Positions 33,097-48,609 of a stretch of 64,000 nt of DNA are shown piece by piece. The position numbers and the translations under genes are program-made. The DNA comes from Sycon ciliatum. Its lineage: Eukaryota; Porifera; Calcarea; Leucosolenida; Sycettidae. Positions within the stretch are counted from its first letter, which is position 1. The number at the start of each line of letters is the position of its first letter. The notes beneath the pieces were generated by a model that saw only the letters and a program-made list of their open reading frames with translations, was not told the origin of the DNA and searched no databases. The stretch lies in contig NC_088649.1 of assembly GCF_964019385.1 (NCBI RefSeq), positions 22,226,435-22,290,434 on the forward strand. Direction: 5' to 3'.

Positions 33097-34347
33097 ATGT
33101 CGTTATTTGAATCAAACATGCTGCCTGAACGAGTTCCTAACAAGCAGAAGGACAATGGATCATGGAGCCTTGACTCGAAGTTCGTCCTTCCAACCGTTGT
33201 GACCATACGACTACCACTGATATTGGTGATGCTTAGTGTGTACGCCAAGCATACTGTTTCTGGAGATGTGTCGGTTGTTCAGTGGGACACATCAGTGTGC
33301 CGAGCCGCAAGAAGCAGTCCCGAAGCAGGTACACTGAACAGATTCTGCAACTTGCATGATATCCGACATAGCTGGTACTGCGTAAAGATGGAAGCTATGC
33401 AGTCAGAAATGCGCGCCTGCAAGACAGTCTGGGTTGACAGCCCAATGCTTGTAAAGTTTTACTGCACCGCTATGGGTATGACTTTGTGGAATTGGGATAC
33501 TCGATTTAGGCGCTATATACAGTCAACCAATTTTAGCTTCGCAACTTGTCATGAGCGTTTAAAGCATCACGCCGAACGTATCATTTCGCTGTGCTCAATG
33601 AGGTCCAAACTGTCCCATCTCTACTGCGCCAATGGAACCTGTTGCGCACTTCCAGGGTGTAAGAACTGTCGTCGCCATCTTCTCCGGAAACTGTTCCTTT
33701 TCCTACTTGCGCATCCACTATCCCCTGACGGCGCTAATCGCTACCCATTCAAAGCCTATCCACTGGACGCAGCGACTGCTGGACGACTCTGGGGATGTTG
33801 GGAAGAAGAGTTGAAAGACGAAAGCCATTCTCTATACACACCTGGAAAGTGGGACATCGATTCTATATGCGTCGACACTCTGAAAGATTTCGGTTCGAGA
33901 GTCGCTCAATCTGTCTTTGTGGATGTGCTGCCTCGTTGGCCGTTTGATTTAAAACCGAAGAGGCCACACGGTGGGTACAATAAACGAGTAACGCGTTTGG
34001 TGGCTACCTTTCTACAGGAGTTGACCAGTCGTGGTGGAGATGGTCTCCTGCAGCATTTTGTGTATCCAGTCTTTGAACGTTTCAAGCACACTGCTCTCCT
34101 GAGGTCAGATGCAACTTCTGGAAATGTCATCATTTCTTGCAGTGGGCTACGTGGAAAACGCACGCAAGTCTACAGCACTGTTTTGCGGCTGCTGAGACTA
34201 GTGATTGTACACGAAATTACCACCGTGAAATACAAACTGCCGCGTTTCGCGTTTGTGATTCTCTCCACTCTGAACACTTTTCTGCCGTGCGCCGTGCATA
34301 GGCTTTTTGTGACCTCGTGCAATAGCACTTCAAGCTTTCCTCTGTAG
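33097..34347 (+). CDS. Secreted or anchored protein of the GCWEPEL family, intact copy
   Basis: This is a 416-residue single-exon member; the ATG at 33097 is the first in frame. It has an N-terminal extension of about 35 residues before the hydrophobic stretch VVTIRLPLILVMLSVYA, so it may enter the secretory route from a later start or as a signal anchor. Landmarks are FCNLHDI, FYCTAMGM, the Cys-rich LYCANGTCCALPGCKNC, LFLFLLAHP, GCWEEEL near 233-239, PGKWDIDSICVD after it, ISCSGLRGKRTQV and LPRFAFVILS. Paralogs end at the equivalent of LPCAVHRLF. Here 12 more codons (VTSC...FPL) follow, and they lie in sequence shared with gene-less copies of the flank, so the tail is recruited from flanking DNA. 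The nearest relative is the broken copy at 58195-58891. Function unknown. Confidence 0.75.
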   Translation: MSLFESNMLPERVPNKQKDNGSWSLDSKFVLPTVVTIRLPLILVMLSVYAKHTVSGDVSVVQWDTSVCRAARSSPEAGTLNRFCNLHDIRHSWYCVKMEAMQSEMRACKTVWVDSPMLVKFYCTAMGMTLWNWDTRFRRYIQSTNFSFATCHERLKHHAERIISLCSMRSKLSHLYCANGTCCALPGCKNCRRHLLRKLFLFLLAHPLSPDGANRYPFKAYPLDAATAGRLWGCWEEELKDESHSLYTPGKWDIDSICVDTLKDFGSRVAQSVFVDVLPRWPFDLKPKRPHGGYNKRVTRLVATFLQELTSRGGDGLLQHFVYPVFERFKHTALLRSDATSGNVIISCSGLRGKRTQVYSTVLRLLRLVIVHEITTVKYKLPRFAFVILSTLNTFLPCAVHRLFVTSCNSTSSFPL

Positions 34348-35606
34348 ACACTGGGCATATGAAAGTGGAGTAAGTTTCCTAACCCTGAAACCTGTTTAAC
34401 ACTTTGTTTTTAGGTTCCAGGCCTTTTGGTTGGTACTATAAGAATTATATAGTTTTCTATTTTGGTGTAATACATGTACATAGTTTGGATAGTTTAATTT
34501 ACCTTCATGGGTATCTGTTTAGAACCGTTGCTGTTCTTGGCTTCTGTTCTTCCGTTTTTCTCTTGTGCTATAGTACATGTGCACTGTTGTGATAGTTTAA
34601 TTTACCCTCAGGGCTGCTTAGTTCGTTGCCGTTCTTGGCGTCTGTTCTTCAGTTTCTCTCTGTTTGGTATTGTAGTTTTCAAACCAGGCTACGCTGAATA
34701 CGTAATACTGTCCCAATGCATATCATGTACCAAAAAAGCCCGTATATAGGCCCCGGGCGTATAGGATAGCAGCCTCGATTTCCTGGGCGTATACAAGGGC
34801 ACGGGCGTTGTTTTGGAACCGGCTGTATACTTGGAATAGGGATCGCCGTAAATATTGGGTATCAGTACCTGTACATGTACTGCTGTTTCCGGCATACCTG
34901 GGCGTATACATGGGCATGGGCGCTATTTTGAAACAAAAGTGTTGACTTTCCCTGATTGGGCGGTTACACGGAGGGTGCGCGTAATTTCGAATGGTTGTAT
35001 ACACGGGCATTTAGGATTTGTCTGGTTTTCTTTCTATTTTCAAAAAGAGTTTTTCCCCTTTTTTTGTCATTCAGCACGAGAAATACATTAGAATCACGTG
35101 AGAATGTCAATACACCATTACAGTAAAGCGTTTTTATGGGCATTGCACGTTAGGTTCTAGTCGCACATGCAGGAACCGCTGAGCCTTCTTGCATACACAT
35201 ATACATGTACATGCGTACGACACCAGTTATGACGCAACAAGCGGGGAATTGGTTACTGACAAGCAGAGGATATAAAAAGAAATCATTTATGGCATTCTGT
35301 TAAGTTCTATGAAACTGGCATCATAGAAAAACCCACCAGAATACGTATCGCAGACGCAAACGGCCCTTTTTTGATGGTTAGGAACTGACTTTATGCGAAA
35401 AGATCAACCTGTAATCGCTGTAATATCGCTTCCACTCAGCTGAAAATATGATAAGAGCGCGACAAAAAACGATTTCGATAAATCCAAATTGCTGACCTCC
35501 TGCCAATGTGCACGGCGTACCACATGACTTGAATCAACATCAGCACGTTTCCTTTGTAATGCCTTAGTATGCCACAGGTTTGAGAATGTCATTTCCCAGA
35601 ATGGAA
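34303..35606 (+). repeat. 3' flank block shared with about 50645-51500 and 63640-64000
   Basis: From CTTTTTGTGAC onward the sequence matches the other flank copies, including the inverted one (about 1-325). No gene is seen between 34348 and 35606 apart from the end of the 33-kb gene. Confidence 0.75.
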
Positions 35607-35677
35607 CTTTAATAATAATAATAATAATAACTTTATTAGGATGACCCAAAGGATGACCGCCTATCGTGGGGTCCGTC

Positions 35678-35998
35678 TCATTGAAGAACGATGGTACAAG
35701 AGAGTACAGATTGGGAAGGGGGGGGGTACGATGAACAGGGTAAGGGCATGCCAGCGAGTAGACCTGAATACTGACAAGAATGTTTGCGCAGCTCTCTCTT
35801 GAATACATGGACAGAAGATTTCGAAGTCAATGTGGGTGGGAGACAATTCCATAAAAGGGAAGTTTTGAATAAAAAACGTGACTTACATGTTGTCAAGGCT
35901 TTGGGGAGGATAATTTTGTTGGGGCGTCTCTCACTACGGGAAATATTAAAACTGAACTGAGCCAAGGTGTTCCGGTATTTGAAAATAAACTTGTGCAA
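35678..35998 (-). pseudogene. Retroelement ORF2 C-terminal segment
   Basis: Reads YRNTLAQFSFNISRSERRPN, then FLFKTSLLWNCLPPTLTS and FKRELRK, the WNxLP...FK end of ORF2. It is separated by frameshifts from the RT core upstream. Confidence 0.8.
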
Positions 35999-36104
35999 TG
36001 TAACTAGGCTAATGAATTGTCTACGGTACTGCAGTGATTCTAGTTTTGGCGAATGCGTTCAGATCTTGCTTTGGCGTGTCGAAGGCAAATCGAAACTTAC
36101 GCCC

Positions 36105-37240
36105 TCACAAGCACGACCTGATGAATCTTGCTTGGAGTTTGTCTAGCTCACACAGATCAGAAGCAGGTAGCCGGTACGGCCATGCCACAACACCATACTC
36201 TATAACGGGTCGAACGTAGCTCTTGTAAAGGAGCATCATGGCTTTGGGAGTAAGGCGCTGGGCCATGTAACATAGCAGCGTAATTCTCTGTTTGAATTTT
36301 CCACTCATATCTATGTAATGCTGGTGGAAGTTCAGATTAGCGGTGAAGCGAATTCCCAGATGTTTCAGCACATCGGTACCGTTGAGAGGAGCCCCATCTA
36401 TTTGGTATGCTGCACCTGTGGATGGCGATACCGACTTGTAGGAATAGCTGATGACAGAGGTTTTCGATGGGGAAAACTCGCCTTCTCTAGCTCGAGCCCA
36501 GGTTTGGCACGCTTGTAAATCGGCTTGCAGTGCTGGGCTGGACGGAGTGTGTTCGTATGGGTGGAGTAAAGTCACCCGCAAACAGGAAGGTATGGGAATG
36601 CATTATGGTAGTAGGTAGGTCATTAATGTAGATTAAGAACAAGAGAGGTGATAAATGTGAGCCCTGCGGCACACCACAGTTGGTGATCTTCGGTAACGAT
36701 GTGCATGACCCAAATTGTACCGCTATCTGTCTGTCCTGCAAGTAGCTCCGTATCCATGCAGTGACTTTGGGGTCTGAGAACCTACCAATCTGATCAAGGA
36801 GAGTGGAGTGGTTTACTCTGTCGAAGGCCTTGCAGAAGTCGAGGGAGACTAAATCGAAATTTGACTTCTTGTCAATGTAGCATGCCATATATTGCGTTAG
36901 AATAACCAGCTGGTCTGTGGCGGATTTGTCTTTCACATAGGCAAATTGTTCACTGCATATTTTCTCTATTGCGCTGAGGTATGTCTGGAGCTGATTGGTG
37001 AATAGTTTTTCAAATAGTTTTGCAATGCATGGGAGAAGGGATATTGGACGATAATTCGTTGGCTGAGTTGGGCAGCCTCTCTTCTTGAAGATGGGGATGA
37101 TTGTTGCCATTTTCCAAGCCTTGGGACACACACCTTGTTCCAGACTGTAGTTGAACAGACAAAGGCGTACAAAGAAGATCCGCACATTTGCTGAGAACAG
37201 AGTTTGTGATACGCGTGTCAGCACACGATTTGTGCACAGG
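36105..37240 (-). pseudogene. Retroelement reverse transcriptase, broken
   Basis: RT motifs NYRPISLLP, SLDFCKAFDRVNH and GVPQGSHLSPLLFLIYIND occur in one frame (to about 36540), and VTLLHPYEHTP...DVLKHLGIRF in another (36105-36570). At the catalytic box the sequence reads LFAG then GTGACTTTACTCC, best explained by loss of 5 nt that removed both Asp of the FADD box and shifted the frame. Further shifts occur near 37240. It cannot encode an active enzyme. Confidence 0.88.
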
Positions 37241-38686
37241 TCATGCTCTTGCAGCATCGTAGACTTGCGCAGGAGTGATTGAAGTGAACCTGAAGTGATC
37301 TTCTTCTTCACTGGCAATGGTGGTACACGGAGGTGGTCGGTTTCCGTGATGAATGTTGGGATTCTGATTGCACTGAGCGCTGAAGAAGCGACAAAGAGCA
37401 TCAGCTTTTGCTTCACTGGATGTATGATTTCCAACATCATCCTTTAGGAGTTGTATATCATGCTTCTTGCCATCAATATTGCACAGGCGTTTCGCTCGTT
37501 TCCACCACAAGCAACCTCCTGTTCTACCTTTGCTTAGTGTTGATGTACCTAGTGCAGACAAGTAGGAATCTCGAGGGCGTCGGATGGTGGTTCTGTATTC
37601 GTTTCTACAGAGCGTGTATGCAGCTTTGAGGGTGGGATTACACATGTCTCGGCGATGTAACTTGTACAGGCGGTTGACACGCTGTCTGAGTTTCTTGTGT
37701 GCAGTTTTGAACCAAGGTTGGTTATTTGCGTGGTATGGTTTGGAAAACGAAATTGTTGATCGACTGATGGCCATGTCTAAGGACGAGCAAAGTGCCAGGC
37801 ATCTATAGTCGATGTGCGCCTCACCACCAATGCACTCCATTAAAGGCATAGTGCTCAGTCTGGTGCGCAACTTGTCAAAATCAATTTTCCGTTTTTGGAT
37901 GTCGGTTTTCGTGGTGGTGGCGTTGCATGCTCCTGGTGTTGAACCTGACCTGTGGATGGTAGACAAAGCCGACCACGATATGGAGCATATGAGAGGGCAG
38001 TGGTCTGTGAGGGGCATGCCGACAATACAGGTTTTGAATGCTCGTGGCACATTTGTTAGTACAAGGTCTAATGATGGGTTTGACTTACGCGAAGGCCGAG
38101 TGCCGCAGTTTGTTGATATCAGACACAGTCCAACTTCATTGAAAATTGTGTTGAGCTGTCGACCTTCGGCATTCGTCTTGTCACTAATGTTCCATTCTTG
38201 GTTTCTGGCATTGAAGTCACCTGCAACCACCACGGGGCTTTGGGGGACGATTTCATGCAATACGGAAATAGCAGCAGTGAAGGACGAGATATGATGACGG
38301 GGTGACCGGTACATACATGACATAATGATACCGTTGATTTGCAGAGTGATCATTTCTGATGCCAAGTGTTCTAGATCTGCGCGACGACGTACGGAAAGAT
38401 GTGATGCGCACAGTATGGCAACTCCGCCACCACCTAGTGTATTCCAGTTGGTTTGGGTGCTGTCTCTGTCTCGTCGGTAAATATCGAAGCCGCGTATTGA
38501 TACTACTTCGTCTGGGGTGGCCTTGTTCAGCCATGTTTCTGTTAGGCAGAGAATATCGATGTCGTGGTGATCTATGAGGTCAATGATACTAGCTAGATTG
38601 GACTGCATGCTGCGGCAGTTCAAGGTGGTTAAAATGAATGGGCCTGGATGTATGGCTATATTCTTGGGCTGTGAACGATTGTGCAT
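37241..38686 (-). pseudogene. Retroelement ORF2 endonuclease portion, open for 481 codons
   Basis: The APE-type endonuclease shows TTLNCRSMQSN, the catalytic Glu in LTETWL, FDIYRRDRD, GGGGVAIL, MYRSPRHH, VAGDFNARN and the TDHCPL His motif, followed by a long linker with WWKRAKRLC. The frame is open from near 38686 to 37241, where it is lost before the RT domain. It is annotated as a pseudogene because the polyprotein is broken. Confidence 0.85.
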
Positions 38687-38846
38687 GCGGGGTGAAGTGA
38701 TATTATGTACATAGAGAGGAGGAGGGGGAGGACGAGGAAGCAGGTACTCAATACATGCATTGTTAGTAGATGTTGTGGGAATAGAATTATGTACATGGGC
38801 AGGGACAACGTTACTTGCCTGTGCCTTTGGGTCGGCGTTGTCCTAT

Positions 38847-39420
38847 GCATTGCTGTGAAGAATCTCGGCGAGACGCTCGTCAGTTAGAGGCACTCCTCCT
38901 TGGACAATCTGGTCGTACGGTAGTGAGCAGGACACTTTCTTGCTCCTTAGCGTACGGAAAAGGGGCAACACCGCCTTTCGCGCTGCTTGCTGCTTTGGAG
39001 TGAGGTCATGACCTATGTAGATCGGCCTGTCGCGGAAGCGGATTGGGAACTTGTGCTGAAAGACGGACTTCGATGTCCTAATGCGGATCGGTCGTGGACG
39101 GGAATCGTTTGTGTTGTGGGTGGTTTTACCAATTCTTTCAATGAAGGTGTTCTCCGGAAGAGAAACACCTGGCACCATGAGCATCTTTTTGCAAGTTGGG
39201 CAATATCACCCACCGAATCAGGCCCACCAAACAGGACCACATTGCCCACACGAGAGGCTGCATCTTGTTGCTCACGCAATAACTCTTCGACCTCTTCTCT
39301 TTTTATGTATTTGGCCGTATCCCCTTGGCCATTCGCATTGGCGTTGGGGTCTTTGCTTGGGTGTGTCGTTTTCAACTTCGAGATCTCGTCCCGTATCTTG
39401 GCGATGTCACTCTCAGCTTG
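38847..39420 (-). pseudogene. Retroelement ORF1 remnant
   Basis: Two frames joined by a shift near 39180 encode a coiled-coil piece (IAKIRDEISKLK, then REEVEELLREQQ), an RRM-like start VVLFGGPDSV and a C-terminal domain RDRPIYIGHDLTPKQQAARK in the style of LINE ORF1 proteins. The N-terminus is missing. A copy of the first part survives at 59092-59279. Confidence 0.75.
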
Positions 39421-39421
39421 A

Positions 39422-41580
39422 AAGGAAGAATCGTGGACGCGATTGAAAGGAGTGCCTCATCTTCTCACGTGTCTTTCATCTGCTAACCGACACCCTTCTT
39501 AATTAATTCGTTTATATGCGGTGTCTTACGTTGCTGTGCGTGAGTGTTCTTCTTTCCGTCTTCGTCTTTGTGTACATGAATGTGTTCCAAAGACAAAGTG
39601 TGAAGTAAGATACACATACCCTGCATGTCACGTTTGAGCATAGATTTTAATGCAGTCCTGTAGTCGTCCTGTTACAGTGCATGTACTTTCAAGGTATAAT
39701 ATACACACTCTTGTACAAACACGCTCAAGCACGCACATCCAACGGTGCCGCTCCATGGCAAACTCTTCTGCGACCGCTGTGTGCTCCCCACCAGAGTCCA
39801 GATGGCCCAGAGTGCATCTAAACCACACTTAGTGCGCGCAGAAGATGTAGTGGTCAACACAGAGGACCATTGCCCGTGTCTCGTAGGCTCCGTCAACGGG
39901 GCCCGATATACAGGTGGTATCAAGATAATTCGAACCTCAAAATGCGAGGAAAAAACTTCTAATTATCTGCACATTCTAATTATCCAAACTTGAACCCACA
40001 ACACAAACATGTATGTCAAAATGATCAAATGGTGACACATATTTCACGGATACTGAGCTGACCAGCACAGCCTGCTCATGCAAACTGAACTGCCCAGTAA
40101 TATGTGCAGTGATCTTCGAATTACACTTTGCTAACTTCGAATTATATTGGTATTGGTATAAAGAACGATCATCCACCCCTGGGGTTGGATTATTACTTTT
40201 CGCTCTCGTCCATAATACATTAAGAGAGCATGTCTGAGAAAACCAGAAAAGCTGGGCTGTGCCATCTCTCCGAGTTCGCTCAAATTTTGCAAGTAGGTCT
40301 CGTTTGGGGTCTACAACAACCATGCAAAAGGACTCGTTCCATACACTGTTGGACACCTTGCAACTGGGGACCACCTCGAAATGGGCCCAAGATGCGACTG
40401 AATATTGGGTCCAAAAACGAGCGCTGGTACAGCGTACACGATTGAGCTGAGAACAAACGACCAACATTACCTCACCTGAGTAGTCTTCACATCCCCACCA
40501 TATAGAGCCATGGCTACATCCAAGAAAGCATTGGCCATCATCTCCAAATATCACTAAATTGCATCGCTAATATAGTCAAATTTCAGTACTCCACGTTTTC
40601 TGGAAATTAACAAAATTTAATATTTTCACTTCATCACATTGCAACACTGCCAATTTTCTACCCCGCGACGGAAAGCGCCTCCTCAAGCTCCAACACCAGG
40701 CACTGCTCCAGACGGCAGCACGCCAAACACTGCAGCGTGGTCACCTCTACCGGGTCTGACAGGATATTTGAACTGAAAACCCTTGTCACTCCCAACAACA
40801 ACCATTTCCTTCCCTAAACGACTCGAATTTCACTGGCACCAAAGCTTTGCAGGAGTGTGGGCGGATGATGGCCGTTAAACACTACACAGGCCCTTTGTTA
40901 AATACTCCGACTGCTACCGCCTCGAGAAAGAAATACCTATACTTTGAAGTAGTATTCTAGAAAAGAAAAGGACATATGGATACGAGTTAAGAGTAACTCT
41001 CCATCACTGTAATTGGAAACTATACAGTCAGAAAGTGCAATAACTAGGCACAAAACTGACAAGAGTACTGAGACATTCGACGTCCTGACACCTAGCTTCC
41101 ACACATCTCCGTAGCGGTAACATACAGCCATCTAACTTGGTAGGTTCAAGGTTATGAAAAGACCAAAGAGGGGAAGGCAAGCGCAACGAAAACGAGCAAA
41201 AGCTACAGTCCCAACGGAACATATAATGTCGATTGTTACTGGACGATGACGAGACCAGTACGATATTTGACAAAGCGGTCTAACTACAATTCGAAGCAGC
41301 AAAGCAGCACACCACCCAACTTGGGTGGGTCATAAATATCAAAGATAAGTAAAGAAAGGAGAAGCTTTGCGAAAACGAATTGTACAAGTCGAAAGCCAAA
41401 CTCCTACATTACTGCTCATGGATGACATTGTGATTGACTAGCTGACTACAAAACAAGTTGTTTCACACGACGTACGGCTCATAAGGTGTGCAATTTGAAA
41501 CTCGGATGAGCCATAAATAAATGTAGAAAAGAAAAGGACATATGGATACGAGTTAAGAGTAACTCTCCAAGACACTATAA
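39422..41580 (+). repeat. Segmental duplication, copy 1 (partner about 59280-62100)
   Basis: Matches 59280-60835 and then 61490-62100; the partner has about 650 extra bp at 60835-61490. It includes a GGTATAAAGAACGATCATCC stretch (about 40156) homologous to the promoter of the 58-kb gene copy, but no gene follows it here. Confidence 0.8.
40958..41518 (+). mobile_element. Rep-A long variant
   Basis: Starts with the Rep-A terminal sequence (AGAAAAGGACATATGG...AGTTAAGAGTAACTCTCC) and continues past AAGGCAAGCGCAACGAAAAC into about 300 bp absent from the short MITE form. It is duplicated at 61497-62066. Confidence 0.6.
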
Positions 41581-41975
41581 TGTAGGACTCAGTATAGAGT
41601 CCATGCACGATATGATGTCCAGCACCCTATATTATAGAGTTCATTGGTCCAAAATCCACTATACAGAGTCCAGGAGTCCACTCAGTTTTGATCAGCTTCA
41701 ACCTGCCGCGCAATCCCCTATAAGGAGTACACTTTTTCTACAAGTCCCCTATTTACGGTCCAGGAGTCCAGTTTATCCAGTCACGTCGTCCTGTGTGTTG
41801 TGCCCGAAAGAGAGCAAACATCTTTTCAGTTTTGCTTGCCTGATGGCAGCGCATTCCTTTCTTCGCTTCAGCTCTGCTGTGCAGTTGCTGACAGTAATCT
41901 GTCTCGAGGTAACCAAGGAGGATAAGGAGACGTTCAAAATCAAATCTGGAAAGCGTCTTGTGGTTCTCTGAAGAC

Positions 41976-42270
41976 GTTTCATCAGTGCGCGGGATGAAAG
42001 CAGAAATTGCAGAACGAGAAAGGTTCAGCACAGTTCAAATCTGACGAGTCAGGTACACTGACACTCTCTTTCGTTCGACGCCACAAGGATCCCCTGTTGG
42101 GCTGGCCATTGCTGCGTTTGAACGGTTTCATCGGAGCGAGGGATGAAAGCAGAAAGCGGAGAACGAGAAAAGTTCAGCACAGTTCCAATTTGACGAGTCA
42201 GATACACTGACACTCTCTTTCGTTCGACGCCACAAGGATACCCTGTTTGACTGGACAAGAGCTGCCTGTA
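41976..42270 (+). repeat. Two direct repeats of about 149 bp
   Basis: GTTTCATC...GGGATGAAAGCAGAAA, then GAGAAAGGTTCAGCACAGTT and CTCTCTTTCGTTCGACGCC, occur at 41976 and again at 42125 with few differences. Confidence 0.85.
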
Positions 42271-42642
42271 CCAACGTGTCAAAAGGCTGTCCAACTACAT
42301 GGCAGGACGAGGTATGGAAGCTTTTACTCGTTTCGATTGGTTTGCTGTTCTGTCGTTATGCTTGAATTCCTTTCCATTTTCAAGGATCGTATCGCGTTTG
42401 TTTGATGTTGCTTGATTGAATGCCCTAAAAGTAATCAACCACTTCGTAATAGTCCTCAAGGACTGCAAGGACTTTGCTTCAATCGTATACGATCGTCTAG
42501 CTATCATCAATTATTATTTTCTTTCATGAGAGATGTATTCTTATCCCTGTGATAATTATGTGAACTCCACGACACTCTTCCTCTACTAGGTTCTAGTATG
42601 ATGTCAAATACAATGGGATCCACAAATGCAGTGCCAGTGTAC

Positions 42643-46796
<4,154 letters not shown>

Positions 46797-46799
46797 TTT

Positions 46800-48535
46800 C
46801 TTGTATGCCGACGACAAGAAAAAGCTTCTCAAGCTAATACATGCACTCGTATTCCATGAAGTAACCGTTTTGATGCCACAAACATGACATTGTGTCAGTG
46901 AAACTGCCTCGTGACAACAAATCATTGCATTTCCATCTTGGGGAAGACTGACTGACTGCAACGCTGTACAGATTGTATAAATCATCTCATTTCAATTTAG
47001 TTGCAGTGAAGTGAAACACTGTGTACACTACATGTATGGTGGTGTGTCTGTGCGTCTTGAGTGTGCACAAACGATCTTATTCCTCGTATTATTAACGGAT
47101 TATTGTCCCCACCGTCACCTGTTCACAGGTCTTTGTGTGGATGGATTTTCATTGAGCATCACATTTCTTGAGAACTTGGTAGTTGTGTGCTCCCATGCAT
47201 CATTACGGTAATAAGCGTATACTTGTGCTATCTATTTGTTGCAGGTGTGCTGATATTCAGAAGCTTGCGGAACTGAGTGCTGCTGAACATTTGCATGGCC
47301 ATGAGCAATGGTGAAGCTTGCTATTGCACTCTCACCATGTGCTAGTATTATGCTGACTACTGCACTATGTTACTCTCTTACACTACTACATGTGCATGTA
47401 CTTGGTCCGGCTCATCGCAATTGTCGCTTATCTATCGCCACTAAGAACAGGAGTTTGTTTTACCGCTCTGTGAAATTTCCAACAGGCATAGTGAGGAAGC
47501 ATGATACATGAATACTCTCCGCCACAAGAAAAAATTTTCAGCAATGGAATCAGGTGAAGCGAGTCGAAGAAAGGAAGCAAGTTAAGCAAAATGCACGAAA
47601 TAAATCAGCGAATAAGCGCTTTCTTGCACTCACACTAGTACAGGTCCAGAGTTCACTCAACTCTGCATCTCTCGGGCCGCGCCGTTACATGAGCTGGCAT
47701 TTGCTGGTGTCTAGCTGCTAGCTGGCGTAGACTGGTAGAGTATCTCTTGCGTTCTCAGCCTATCGTATGGCAGCAATGGGAAAGAAACAGTTGTGGCTGT
47801 CACTTCGGTGCTTGAAGGAACCGTGGGCAGTGTGACCTGTGTGTCACCACATTGTGTTTCAACAAAGCTTTCGAATGAGGCGTGCAGGCCTCTCCAGACA
47901 GCTGTCATACGCTCCGCTTGGATACGCTGGCCACGACTCTTGTAATGCGGCTGCTATGTCCACCAAGAGAAGGAACAACCAACACGTCAGCCGGGCGCAT
48001 CGCATCAAAAACACCTTTCTTTTTCAGCATGACGCTCATACTCCTCTTCCGTGCACGCGTGCCTGTCACGCTCTCCAGGCCAGGATATCAGTTGCCCCTG
48101 CTACAGTTCCGGTCTTCGGGTCGCTGCGCTTGGCTTTTGCAAGTATAGTTTTGGCAACACAGACAGTGAATGGCCAGATTCCCACTTCCCAAAAAAGTCG
48201 ATTACATCGCGATTCAAAGCGCTAGTCTCGATCATTTTTTCTTTGGTGCTTCCTTTAATCTTGCCATCACGATCTCCCACGCAAAAGTAAGTTAGATATC
48301 GTGATTGGAATGGGTTTTACCTGTCAAAAAGTGCTTGGGGGATAAGCGACAATTGCGATGAGCCGGACCAAGTATGTAAACGTCCGTGCATCCGCCCAAG
48401 TATGCATTCGTTTCGTATAATTATTTGTTATCCCTCTTGACTTTACGTGTAAATGGGTGGACGTTTGCATGGCTGTTGGAGTTGCGTGTGTATTGTGTCT
48501 CTACGCTTTTCTTGGTGTTTTCTTGGCGTTGTATA
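46800..48535. other. Right arm of the 7.65-kb insertion, no gene seen
   Basis: Several short frames without domains. A TTTGTTGCAG splice-acceptor-like site at about 47245 precedes CADIQKLAELSAAEHLHG, but the donor would define an intron of only about 37 nt and nothing upstream is recognisable. Confidence 0.4.

Positions 48536-48537
<2 letters not shown>

Positions 48538-48608
<71 letters not shown>
48538..48608 (+). repeat. (GT)n microsatellite
   Basis: Near-perfect GT run with one TATG interruption. Confidence 0.9.

Positions 48609-48609
<1 letters not shown>

Larger units (their letters stand above)
35607..39421 (-). mobile_element. Decayed two-ORF non-LTR retrotransposon, second family
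   Basis: On the minus strand the order is ORF1 remnants, endonuclease, RT, C-terminus, then CTAATAAAG and a (TTA)n tail at about 35609-35630. It is truncated in ORF1 at about 39421. Neighbouring DNA on both sides is joined directly in the paralogous block near 27.3 kb, which fixes both ends approximately. It differs in sequence from the 4111-8589 family. Confidence 0.85.

Noticed and set aside
39976-40554. 192-codon minus-strand frame with WWGCEDYSGE and VVVDPKRD
   Set aside because: Its second half is the complement of promoter-like sequence, and the duplicated copy at 60 kb has an 8-nt indel and a stop in it; coding is unlikely.
46797-46830. YADD-like string (FLYADDKKK) right after the AGT array
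   Set aside because: No other reverse transcriptase motif around it; best explained by chance.
47160-47310. Possible short-intron exon ending ELSAAEHLHG
   Set aside because: The intron would be about 37 nt, the upstream frame is unrecognisable, and no paralog exists in the window.
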